6,515 nucleotides of DNA from a bacterium (GTDB lineage Bacteria > Thermosulfidibacterota > Thermosulfidibacteria > Thermosulfidibacterales > Thermosulfidibacteraceae). The notes under the pieces were generated by a model. The model was given only the letters and a program-made list of their open reading frames with translations. It ran no database searches and was not told where the DNA came from. Shown here one piece after another: positions 1-5,983 of this stretch (its first letter is position 1; the number at the start of each line of letters is the position of its first letter). The stretch lies in the NCBI GenBank assembly GCA_027037155.1, contig JALWBK010000258.1, forward strand, positions 1-6,515, written 5' to 3'. Made by a program: the position numbers and the translations under genes.

Positions 1-13
1 TGGCTACCCCTCC
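1..13 (-). tRNA. 5' end of a tRNA, probably tRNA-Tyr (cut by window edge)
   Basis: Read on the minus strand, the last 13 bases of the window are GGAGGGGTAGCCA. This looks like a seven-base acceptor strand (GGAGGGG), then U8, A9 and the start of a D-stem at G10. The acceptor strand resembles bacterial tRNA-Tyr (the Bacillus type begins GGAGGGGTAGCG). It lies five bases after the 3' end of tRNA-Thr on the same strand, as expected for a co-transcribed tRNA cluster. Thr-Tyr-Gly-Thr clusters upstream of tuf are common in bacteria, which fits but is not proof. The anticodon is outside the window, so the identity is a guess. Confidence 0.5.
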
Positions 14-18
14 ACAAA

Positions 19-91
19 AGCTGGCGGAGGGATTCGAACCCCCGACCTGCTGATTACAAGTCAGCTGCTCTACCAGCTGAGCTACGCCAGC
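19..91 (-). tRNA. tRNA-Thr (anticodon TGT)
   Basis: On the minus strand the sequence folds as a complete 73-nt cloverleaf. The acceptor stem is GCTGGCG paired with CGCCAGC, with discriminator base T. The D-arm carries AGCTCAGCTGGTAGAGC, the anticodon stem GCTGA/TCAGC encloses loop CTTGTAA, and the T-arm has loop TTCGAAT. The anticodon TGT (plus positions 56-58) reads threonine ACN codons, chiefly ACA. CCA is not encoded: TTT follows the discriminator, so the tail must be added by a CCA-adding enzyme. Its own promoter lies about 30 bases upstream, and a second tRNA appears to follow it. Confidence 0.96.
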
Positions 92-121
92 TCATACCAT
101 ACCTTTCCACGGCAATCAATG

Positions 122-149
122 AGAATATCCATTTTCTTTCTTTTGTCAA
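122..149 (-). promoter_or_regulatory. sigma70-type promoter for the tRNA-Thr unit
   Basis: On the minus strand a perfect -35 box TTGACA (144-149) is followed by a 16-base spacer and a -10 box TATTCT (122-127, 4 of 6 consensus bases). Transcription would start near 115, giving a leader of about 24 bases before tRNA-Thr at 91. The spacer is purine-rich (AAAGAAAGAAAA). Position, strand and short leader all fit a stable-RNA promoter. The start site is inferred. Confidence 0.75.
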
Positions 150-175
150 GGGCTAAGTGCGTATATAAAAGATAG

Positions 176-204
176 TTGACAGCCAAAAGCGGAAGGCATA
201 TAAA
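176..204 (+). promoter_or_regulatory. sigma70-type promoter for tRNA-Leu
   Basis: A perfect -35 box TTGACA (176-181), a 17-base spacer and a -10 box TATAAA (199-204, 5 of 6 consensus) form a near-ideal housekeeping promoter. Transcription should begin near 211, about 22 bases before tRNA-Leu. The bases just after the -10 box (GCCTGTGG) are GC-rich, a discriminator type typical of stable-RNA promoters under growth-rate or stringent control. That control is inferred here. Confidence 0.85.
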
Positions 205-233
205 GCCTGTGGTAAAGCAGTTTCGCGTAATTC

Positions 234-318
234 GCCCGGGTGGCGGAATTGGTAGACGCAGGGGACTTAAAATCCCCTGGGCGCAATGCCCGTGCGGGTT
301 CGAGTCCCGCCCCGGGCA
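234..318 (+). tRNA. tRNA-Leu (anticodon TAA)
   Basis: This is an 85-nt class II tRNA. The acceptor stem GCCCGGG pairs with CCCGGGC, and the discriminator is A (318). The anticodon stem GGGGA/TCCCC (261-265 and 273-277) encloses loop CTTAAAA with anticodon TAA at 268-270, reading leucine UUA and UUG. A long variable arm (GGGC stem, GCAAT loop, GCCC) is the class II hallmark. The T-arm has loop TTCGAGT. CCA is not encoded, since TT follows. The gene has its own strong promoter and is transcribed toward the end of the minus-strand operon, whose last stop codon begins one base beyond it. Confidence 0.97.
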
Positions 319-319
319 T

Positions 320-937
320 TTAAGTGATTCTTTCCACGAAACTTTTGAGAATATCCTTCAAGCGTGCTATGTCCTCCACTTCCATCTCCAAGTAAAGCAC
401 GTTCTTTTCAGGAGTCAGCGCGATATGCCTTGCAACCTCTGACACGGGTTCAAAAAGCCTTACTAACTTGTTCTTCAACTTTGAATTTTTGTAAAACATC
501 TTGCATTTTACACCAGATACTACAAGCTCCTCCTCGTCAAGCTGTGCTCTGTTATACACCTTGACTCTTTTCAACGGGGCATCCTTCACAATGTGACACT
601 CGGTTGGAACCCTCTTTTTTAGGTAAAAGAGCAGTTGCAAATTATCTTTTCTTCCCAGCATCCACACAAAGGGCAGCCAAAGCAAAGCATGCCTGGGAAT
701 CATGCGAAAGTTTGCAAGCACCTTCTCAAAGCCATCCACCTGAAACTCGGCGGAAAAGCCTATAACACCGCCAAGCCAGGTATAAAGCTTGTCCTTAGGG
801 CGAAGTACATCTTCAAGAACAGCGGCCACTTCCCTCGCCCTTCTCACGTTAACCTTCACCCCTTTGTAGAACCACCACACAAGAAGAGCGCTAAAAAGCA
901 AGAAGGCGATAAAGATCTTTCCCGACACAGACATCAC
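320..937 (-). CDS. membrane-anchored protein of unknown function, coupled to the ArsA/Get3-like ATPase gene
   Basis: I do not recognise a family for this 205-residue protein. It has one clear N-terminal membrane segment (about residues 8-23, IFIAFLLFSALLVWWF) followed at once by positive residues (KGVKVNVRRAR). By the positive-inside rule the roughly 180-residue remainder should face the cytosol. A second, shorter hydrophobic patch (about 84-94, HALLWLPFVWM) could lie on the membrane. The C-terminal half is rich in Lys, Arg and Glu and looks like a mixed alpha/beta domain ending in a charged helix. There are two cysteines (114, 145), not arranged as a metal motif. The start is ambiguous: GTG at 937 overlaps the upstream ATPase gene as GTGA, and ATG at 934 overlaps it by one base; AGAGGT upstream serves either. 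The tight coupling suggests that it works with the ATPase, perhaps as its membrane partner; this is inference. Confidence 0.85.
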   Translation of the reverse strand: MMSVSGKIFIAFLLFSALLVWWFYKGVKVNVRRAREVAAVLEDVLRPKDKLYTWLGGVIGFSAEFQVDGFEKVLANFRMIPRHALLWLPFVWMLGRKDNLQLLFYLKKRVPTECHIVKDAPLKRVKVYNRAQLDEEELVVSGVKCKMFYKNSKLKNKLVRLFEPVSEVARHIALTPEKNVLYLEMEVEDIARLKDILKSFVERIT

Positions 938-1848
938 TTCAATACCTCTTCAACCCAAAAACGGCCAATGGTAAGGTAGTCCTCAATGGCAAGAGACTCC
1001 TTCTCTTTTATAAAGGGAACTTCATAGGTAGGCACACCCCTGAAGTACTCTCTTATCTCGGAAATCTCCTTCTGAAACAGTCCAAACTTGTTTATCAACA
1101 CAGCCCTTAGGTTCATACCAAGGTCTTTCAGGGTCTCCTTAATCCTCAGTCCCTCCTGAATAGAGAGTTTATCTTGATTCACCACTAAAATCTTCACAGA
1201 CTCATCCCCACTAAACAGATCCCACATGCCCTTCATGAGCTTGTAATGCGCGGCTAACTCCTGCAATACCTTATCCTCTTCTGGAGCAACAGCTACCCCC
1301 TCGCCCAGTGCCTCTTCTCCCTTGATGGAGGCTACCATTCTCCTTCTTTCCAAAATCTTCAACCTCCACTGCCGCAGCACCCCTATCCACTCAATGTTCA
1401 ACTTGGGAAGAGCAAGGATTCTCAAGGTAAGGCCCGTAGGAGGAGTATCAACCACAACGTAGTCATAGTCCTGTGCATCTTTTAGCACATGGTGCATAGA
1501 GTAAAGAACTGCCACCTCCTCCATACCTGGCGAGTAACGCATGGATTCCACAATCTTATCAAGTCCAACAACCGACAGGTGCTTGTACAGGCGTTTCATA
1601 CGGGATATGGCGTCCTCTATGTAGAGCTGTAGGTACCTGCCCACATCCACCTCATAGGCAAAAAGTCTTTTGTAAACCTGCTTAGCCTTTGAGACGTCAC
1701 AACCCACCACATCGGATATATTGTGGGCAGGATCAACAGAGAACCAAAAGACACTATAGCCTTTATCGGCAAGGTAGTAAGACAAAGCTGCGCTGGATGT
1801 AGTCTTACCAACTCCTCCCTTGCCGAGAAAAAGAAAGAGCCTCTTCAT
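934..1848 (-). CDS. ArsA/Get3-family ATPase (single-domain)
   Basis: This 304-residue P-loop ATPase is of the ArsA/Get3 (TRC40) type in the SIMIBI class. Visible motifs are the deviant Walker A GKGGVGKTT (9-17) with the signature lysine K10, switch I DPAHN (39-43) followed by ISD, the PGMEE segment (107-111), and switch II DTPPTGLTLRILALP (134-148), close to the Get3 pattern DTAPTGHTLR. An LSIQEGLRI stretch and INK near residues 253-255 match the usual C-terminal half. Length fits a one-half ArsA/Get3 rather than the duplicated arsenite-pump ATPase. The only cysteine is C50, so both the Get3 zinc CxxC and the ArsA metalloid-binding cysteines are missing. No arsR, arsB, arsC or arsD lies nearby, so arsenite export is unlikely. 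The start ATG overlaps the stop of the 93-aa gene as ATGA, with a weak ribosome site, which implies translational coupling. ATPase function is secure; the client is unknown. Confidence 0.93.
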   Translation of the reverse strand: MKRLFLFLGKGGVGKTTSSAALSYYLADKGYSVFWFSVDPAHNISDVVGCDVSKAKQVYKRLFAYEVDVGRYLQLYIEDAISRMKRLYKHLSVVGLDKIVESMRYSPGMEEVAVLYSMHHVLKDAQDYDYVVVDTPPTGLTLRILALPKLNIEWIGVLRQWRLKILERRRMVASIKGEEALGEGVAVAPEEDKVLQELAAHYKLMKGMWDLFSGDESVKILVVNQDKLSIQEGLRIKETLKDLGMNLRAVLINKFGLFQKEISEIREYFRGVPTYEVPFIKEKESLAIEDYLTIGRFWVEEVLK

Positions 1849-2126
1849 ATATCCGCTATCTCAAACCAATATGCAGCAGTATCGTCAATGTAGCGAGATC
1901 TGGAGAGCGCCACAACAAGCTCCCTCTCAAGCAGAGGAAGAAGAGAAAGGGCTACAAAAGAGGGAGGAGAGGGCACACCTATAAAAGAGCCTAACAGAAG
2001 AAGAGCGTATGCCCCCTCCATCTCCTTAAGTTCTTCCTCCACTACACCAATACTGCGTTCCTCAATTCCGCTCAAAATACCCTTTAGCGTTCTCAATAGG
2101 CTATTACAAAAATCTCCCACACCCAT
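1845..2126 (-). CDS. small protein of unknown function with a proline-broken hydrophobic stretch
   Basis: This is a 93-residue protein I cannot place in a family. Residues 1-38 look helical and charged (IEERSIGVVEEELKEMEG). Residues 40-67 are strongly hydrophobic, with a VPSPP turn in the middle (51-55) flanked by about 12 hydrophobic residues on each side. That could be a short membrane hairpin or a hydrophobic two-helix pack. The C-terminus is charged and ends in DI. The ATG follows the cstA stop codon with no gap (TAAATG), and its own stop overlaps the ATPase start (ATGA), so it is translated in lockstep with both. It occupies the place where the small CstA companion YbdD/YjiX sits in other bacteria, but it is longer and shows no resemblance to the YbdD sequence as I recall it. 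The gene is supported by perfect packing between two real genes. Confidence 0.8.
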   Translation of the reverse strand: MGVGDFCNSLLRTLKGILSGIEERSIGVVEEELKEMEGAYALLLLGSFIGVPSPPSFVALSLLPLLERELVVALSRSRYIDDTAAYWFEIADI

Positions 2127-3854
2127 TTACTTCTCACTGGTTGCCAAGGTCTCTGCCTCTGGTTTGGAGGTGAAGTAGTCAAATATGAGCACCAAATTGA
2201 GCAGAAGCATTATCACAACCACAGCACCAATAATCCAGCCCTGGACAGGATTCTTACCAACATATACAGGCACAGCCTTGAGGACATACCATATCAGAGC
2301 AGCAGAAACGGTTATCCACAGGAAGAGTGCAGGAACAAGCACCGCTGCTCCCTGCTTCTTCTGCACCCTGATCACCCACGCTGCAGCGGTAAGCATGGCT
2401 ATGGATGCCAGCATCTGGTTGGCACCGCTGAAGGCAGGCCAGACAACATGCCATGCACCACTCCAGGCCAAATAGACGCCCAAAGCAGCAGGTACCACCG
2501 AGGCAACCCACCTGTTGGTGAAGAAGTTGTAAACTCCAGGAGCCGCATTTTCTATGGGCTCAAGAAGCTCTGCAAAGGTGTATCTCGCAAGCCTGTTGGT
2601 GGTATCCAAAGTTGTCATGGCAAAAGATGCTATCCACATGGAGGCAAGGATAACCATAAAGTCACGAGGTAGGTGCAGCACGTTGTGAACAGTGGCTCCG
2701 TAAGACTTGGCGAAGAAGCCCGCAGGACCTCCCAACTTCTTTTCTGCCGCAAGTATGTTAGCCGCAAAGCCCGAAGGGGTAGTCATCTTAGCAGCTAACT
2801 CTTTGGGAATAAGGGTCATACCATAGGCACCGATACATGCCACCACAATGGTGGAGAGGAAGCCCTCCGCAAGCATACTTCCGTATCCCACAAAAAGCCC
2901 CTCCTCCTCTTTAGAGAGCTGCTTTGAAGAGGTACCAGACGCCACGAGGGAGTGGAAACCAGAAAGGGAACCACAGGCAATAATCAACACCACCGCAGGC
3001 CAGAAGGGAGTGGGCTGACCGGCAATGAGCTTAGGTGCAAAGGAGGCAAAAGCAGGTATGCCTATGGACTTGAAGGAGAGAATACCAGCAAGACCGCCAA
3101 GGATCAGACCACCAACGAGAAGCAGTGAGTTCATGTAATCTCTGGGCTGAAGCAGCACATGAACGGGAATGGAGGCCGCTACAATAATGTACACGAAAAA
3201 GACCAGCATCCACACATGGTAAGAGGCCTTTATGGGTAAAGACTTGCCCAGCCATATTGAAAGCGCCAACCAGATAGCTGCGAAGAGGGTTCCTATACCG
3301 AGTCCAACCCTCATCCTGTAAAGCAATACACCTAAGATAAGGGCACCGCCTATCTTTATGAGATAAGACGTGGGAACTGCAGGGATCTTCACGAAGAGCT
3401 TTCCAAGCACTGCCGCAAAGGCCGCAACCACCAAAACCAACACAAAGAATACAAAGATGGAAAAGATATAACCCGTTCTCTTCTTCAAGATCCTGCCGGC
3501 TATCCACTGAACCGAATGGCCATCGTAGCGAACAGAGCTCATCAATGAGAGGTAATCATGGACAGCACCAATCACCACATTACCCAGCCACACCCACAAA
3601 AGAGCTGGCAGCCATCCCCAAGCAATTCCTATGGCAGGACCGACTATGGGTCCAGCACCGGCTATGGACGCAAAGTGATGACCAAAGAGCACGTACTTGT
3701 TGGCAGGTACAAAGTCCACACCATCGTAGAGGCGAACTGCAGGGGTCGGTTCTTCAGAAACCTCCACAACCTTGTGAGCCAGATACCTGCCGTAGAGAAA
3801 GTAGAGCAAAAAATAAAGCACCAAACCTGCTATAATTATAACACTTACCGTCAT
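2127..3854 (-). CDS. cstA: CstA-family carbon starvation / peptide or pyruvate transporter
   Basis: This 575-residue polytopic membrane protein has hydrophobic segments along nearly its whole length. Family motifs visible in order are GHHFASIAGAGPIVGP (58-73), LLQPRDYMNS (234-243), ACGSLSGFHSLVASGTSSKQ (293-312), GYGSMLAEG (323-331), TLDTTNRLARY (415-425) and FSGANQMLAS (475-484). CstA proteins are inner-membrane carriers implicated in peptide uptake, and relatives such as BtsT carry pyruvate; the substrate here cannot be read from sequence. At 575 residues it belongs to the shorter form (E. coli CstA is about 700). Start ATG 3854 is set by a strong Shine-Dalgarno six bases upstream. A 45-base gap separates it from the aminotransferase gene, the largest gap in the minus-strand string. 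No YbdD-like gene follows; the 93-aa unknown sits there instead. Confidence 0.95.
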   Translation of the reverse strand: MTVSVIIIAGLVLYFLLYFLYGRYLAHKVVEVSEEPTPAVRLYDGVDFVPANKYVLFGHHFASIAGAGPIVGPAIGIAWGWLPALLWVWLGNVVIGAVHDYLSLMSSVRYDGHSVQWIAGRILKKRTGYIFSIFVFFVLVLVVAAFAAVLGKLFVKIPAVPTSYLIKIGGALILGVLLYRMRVGLGIGTLFAAIWLALSIWLGKSLPIKASYHVWMLVFFVYIIVAASIPVHVLLQPRDYMNSLLLVGGLILGGLAGILSFKSIGIPAFASFAPKLIAGQPTPFWPAVVLIIACGSLSGFHSLVASGTSSKQLSKEEEGLFVGYGSMLAEGFLSTIVVACIGAYGMTLIPKELAAKMTTPSGFAANILAAEKKLGGPAGFFAKSYGATVHNVLHLPRDFMVILASMWIASFAMTTLDTTNRLARYTFAELLEPIENAAPGVYNFFTNRWVASVVPAALGVYLAWSGAWHVVWPAFSGANQMLASIAMLTAAAWVIRVQKKQGAAVLVPALFLWITVSAALIWYVLKAVPVYVGKNPVQGWIIGAVVVIMLLLNLVLIFDYFTSKPEAETLATSEK

Positions 3855-3858
3855 GATA

Positions 3859-3866
3859 CACCTCCC
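3859..3866 (-). promoter_or_regulatory. strong Shine-Dalgarno site of cstA
   Basis: GGGAGGTG on the minus strand is a near-perfect match to the anti-Shine-Dalgarno complement. Its GGAGG core ends six bases before the cstA ATG at 3854. It fixes the start and suggests that cstA is translated independently of the gene before it. The 45-base gap shows no clear -35/-10 pair and no terminator hairpin. Confidence 0.8.
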
Positions 3867-3899
3867 GCAGGCAGGCTAGAACAGATTTTTGTAATGTTT

Positions 3900-5012
3900 T
3901 TATTCCCGACCGGTATAAAATGCAATAGCCTCGGCCAACGCTTCCACCACCCTTACCTGATCCTCTATGGTAAGGTAGGGATGAAACGGCAAACTTAGCA
4001 CTTCCTGAGACGCAGTTTCAGATACGGGAAAGTCCCCTTCCTTATAGTCCAAATAGCTGAAAGCCTCCTGATAGGGCACCGGTACGGGATAGTGAACGGC
4101 GGTAGGGATACCGTTCTGGTTCAAAAAACTTGCAACCCCATCTCGATTAGGTACCCTCACGGTGTACTGGGCGTAAACCGATACGTTATACTCCTTCACC
4201 ACGGGAGGCGATATGCCCTTTCCCCTAAGCAAGACATCGTAGCGGCCTGCCACAACCTGCCTGAGCTCTATCTCCTCAGGATACACTTTAAGCTTTTCGC
4301 GAAGGATAGCCGCCTGTAGTGCGTCCAACCTACCGTTCATGCCTATGTACTTGTGGGTGTATCGCTTCACCTGTCCATGATTGCGCAACACCGACACCCT
4401 GTAGGCCAAGTCGTCATCGTCGGTGAAGACACATCCCCCGTCCCCGTAAGCACCAAGAGGCTTTGCTGGAAAGAAAGATGTGCAGGAGATATGAGCAATG
4501 GCACACGAATTCTTGCCCTTATGCCTGGCACCCAAGGACTGGGCCGCATCCTCTATGAGATATATCCCCTTGGCATCACAAAGCTCCCTCAACACCTCAA
4601 GCTCCGCACACTGACCATACAGACTAACGGCTATGACAGCTTTGGTCTTGGGTGTTATGGCCCTTTTCACCTGCTCAGGATCAATGTTATAGGTATCAGG
4701 CAGTATATCCACAAAGACCGGCTTGGCTCTTAAGAGAGCCACCACCTCTGCTGTGGCGAAGAAGGTAAAGGCAGGCACCACCACCTCGTCATCCGGTCCC
4801 ACCTCTAATGCTATAAGGGAAAGAAGCAAAGCGTCGGTACCTGAAGAGCAGGAAACGGCGTGTTTCACCCCCACAAAGGAGGCTATCTCCTTCTCAAAAG
4901 CCTCAACCTCTGGTCCCATAATAAAGCGACTGGACTCAAGAACCCTCTCAACAGCCTGCATAATCTGAGGCTTAAGCCTTGAATACTGCTTCTTTAAATC
5001 AATGAACTCCAT
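3900..5012 (-). CDS. DegT/DnrJ/EryC1/StrS-family PLP sugar aminotransferase, WbpE/WlbC-like
   Basis: This is a 370-residue PLP-dependent aminotransferase of the sugar-nucleotide type. It closely follows the WbpE pattern: N-terminal MEFIDLKKQY, RFIMGPEVEAFE, SGTDAL (57-62), TYNIDPEQVKRAITPKTKA, VSLYGQCAEL (129-138), EDAAQSLGA (154-162), the PLP-lysine motif TSFFPAKPLGAYGDGG with catalytic K184, RLDALQAAIL, SVYAQYTVRV, PTAVHYPVP and LSLPFHPYL. WbpE converts UDP-2-acetamido-2-deoxy-3-ketoglucuronate to the 3-amino sugar, using glutamate, for LPS O-antigen. The same substrate is plausible here but not proven, because the partner genes wbpA, wbpB and wbpD are not in the window. I start at ATG 5012, not at the in-frame TTG at 5033: the family begins MEFIDL and GGGAGG sits six bases before this ATG. 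It follows the GT9 gene by 11 bases and is probably in the same envelope-glycan operon. Confidence 0.94.
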   Translation of the reverse strand: MEFIDLKKQYSRLKPQIMQAVERVLESSRFIMGPEVEAFEKEIASFVGVKHAVSCSSGTDALLLSLIALEVGPDDEVVVPAFTFFATAEVVALLRAKPVFVDILPDTYNIDPEQVKRAITPKTKAVIAVSLYGQCAELEVLRELCDAKGIYLIEDAAQSLGARHKGKNSCAIAHISCTSFFPAKPLGAYGDGGCVFTDDDDLAYRVSVLRNHGQVKRYTHKYIGMNGRLDALQAAILREKLKVYPEEIELRQVVAGRYDVLLRGKGISPPVVKEYNVSVYAQYTVRVPNRDGVASFLNQNGIPTAVHYPVPVPYQEAFSYLDYKEGDFPVSETASQEVLSLPFHPYLTIEDQVRVVEALAEAIAFYTGRE

Positions 5013-5016
5013 AGCA

Positions 5017-5024
5017 AACCTCCC
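5017..5024 (-). promoter_or_regulatory. Shine-Dalgarno site that fixes the aminotransferase start and overlaps the GT9 stop
   Basis: On the minus strand TTTAGGGAGGTTTGCTATG carries the GT9 stop codon TAG (5024-5026), running straight into GGGAGG, six bases before the ATG at 5012. The last base of the stop is the first G of the ribosome site. This layout supports termination-reinitiation between the two genes and argues against the upstream TTG start. Confidence 0.7.
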
Positions 5025-5983
5025 TAAACGCAAAGTAACTTAACAACCCTCTCTAAAACAGCCGAAGGCTCAATGGACTCTGTACAAAGAGAATGACACG
5101 CCCTCTTGAAACAGCCCCTTGAAGGACAGCCACACTCCACAACCTCTCCCAAAGGAAATGGCCCATTTCTGACAGCGGAAGATGCACAGTAAAGGCCCAC
5201 ACAAGGCACTCCCAAAGCGGCAGCTATGTGAAGAAAGCCGGTGTCAGGTGCCACAACCACAGAGGCTCTGCTGATTACAGCTATGGCCTTTCTCAAAGGC
5301 AGCTCAGGCAGCAGTACATCCGAAAGGAGTTTGAACCTGCAACTTTCCCCAAGCCCTGGCAGAAAGAGTATTGGTATATCCAATACAACTCTGGCAAGGG
5401 CGTAAAAGCGCAGGCACCAGTCTTCCGAAAGCCTCTTTGTACTCCAGGCTGCACCGGGAACAATCAAAACGTACCGCTCAGGTAATAATCCCTCAAGTCC
5501 TTCAAAATCATCCTCAAAGATCTTTAAGCCAAAGTCGTACACGCCATCGTTTTCAATATCACAGGCTTCGCACACCAGTTCCCTAAGTTTTTCCACCACA
5601 TGGGAGGAAGTAGTGGAGACCCTATCGGTGTAAAAAATAGAGGCCGCCTTCTCCCTTACCTCCTCCTTAGAAAAGCCAAACCTCCTTTTCCCAAGCCAGA
5701 AGGTGTAAAGTCCAGTCTTGAAGAGTCCTTGAAGGTCAATCACCAACTCAAAGCGTCTGAAATATCTTGAAATATCAGCAGGGGTTATGAGCTCATCCAC
5801 AAAGGAAACACCTTGAAAAAGTGGTAGATAAGAGGACTTAACCAGCCACCAGAGCCTGCAGTCTGTCTTTCTTTTTACAATAGAAACAGCGCCAAGGGCA
5901 TGTACCACATCTCCCAGAGCGGAAAGCTTAACAACCAAAATATCACATGGTTGACTCAAGCCATCCCACTGAGATGTTGGCAT
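5024..5983 (-). CDS. glycosyltransferase family 9 protein, heptosyltransferase I (WaaC)-like
   Basis: This 319-residue GT-B glycosyltransferase of family 9 transfers heptose from ADP-heptose onto the LPS inner core or a related glycan on the cytosolic face of the inner membrane. The N-terminal motif LVVKLSALGDVVHALG (16-31) holds the likely catalytic Asp (D25). FELVIDLQGLFKTGL (78-92) follows. The sugar-nucleotide half has PGAAWSTKRLSEDW (176-189) and APDTGFLHIAAALGVP (245-260, with D247). The C-terminal cysteine cluster at 284, 286, 291, 296 and 300 resembles that of many GT9 members. The ATG at 5983 puts 41 bases inside accC; GAGGA about nine bases upstream supports it. The conserved domain begins only near residue 15, so TTG at 5959 or 5938 could be the true start. 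The exact acceptor and donor are unknown; the waaC-like label rests on motif style. Confidence 0.92.
   Translation of the reverse strand: MPTSQWDGLSQPCDILVVKLSALGDVVHALGAVSIVKRKTDCRLWWLVKSSYLPLFQGVSFVDELITPADISRYFRRFELVIDLQGLFKTGLYTFWLGKRRFGFSKEEVREKAASIFYTDRVSTTSSHVVEKLRELVCEACDIENDGVYDFGLKIFEDDFEGLEGLLPERYVLIVPGAAWSTKRLSEDWCLRFYALARVVLDIPILFLPGLGESCRFKLLSDVLLPELPLRKAIAVISRASVVVAPDTGFLHIAAALGVPCVGLYCASSAVRNGPFPLGEVVECGCPSRGCFKRACHSLCTESIEPSAVLERVVKLLCV

Noticed and set aside
234..318. tRNA-Leu as an integration (att) site
   Set aside because: No integrase, no direct repeat of the tRNA 3' end and no mobile genes are seen; the flanking genes are ordinary chromosomal ones.
320..380. Possible terminator hairpin GATTCT...AGAATATC after tRNA-Leu
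   Set aside because: The stem is only about six base pairs and AT-rich, with a long loop and no T-run.
176..442. Plus-strand open frame running through tRNA-Leu
   Set aside because: It starts on the -35 TTGACA of the tRNA promoter and crosses the tRNA, so it is not a protein gene.
934..1848. Arsenic-resistance operon based on the ArsA-type ATPase
   Set aside because: No arsR, arsB, arsC or arsD is nearby, the protein is a single half-length unit, and it lacks the metalloid-binding cysteines.
3855..3899. Promoter or terminator in the gap before cstA
   Set aside because: Only a Shine-Dalgarno site is clear; A/T runs are present but there is no paired -35/-10 and no GC-rich hairpin.
3558..3998. 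146-codon plus-strand open frame opposite cstA and the aminotransferase end
   Set aside because: It is antisense to well-supported genes, has no recognisable motif, and its composition looks like the complement of transmembrane coding sequence.
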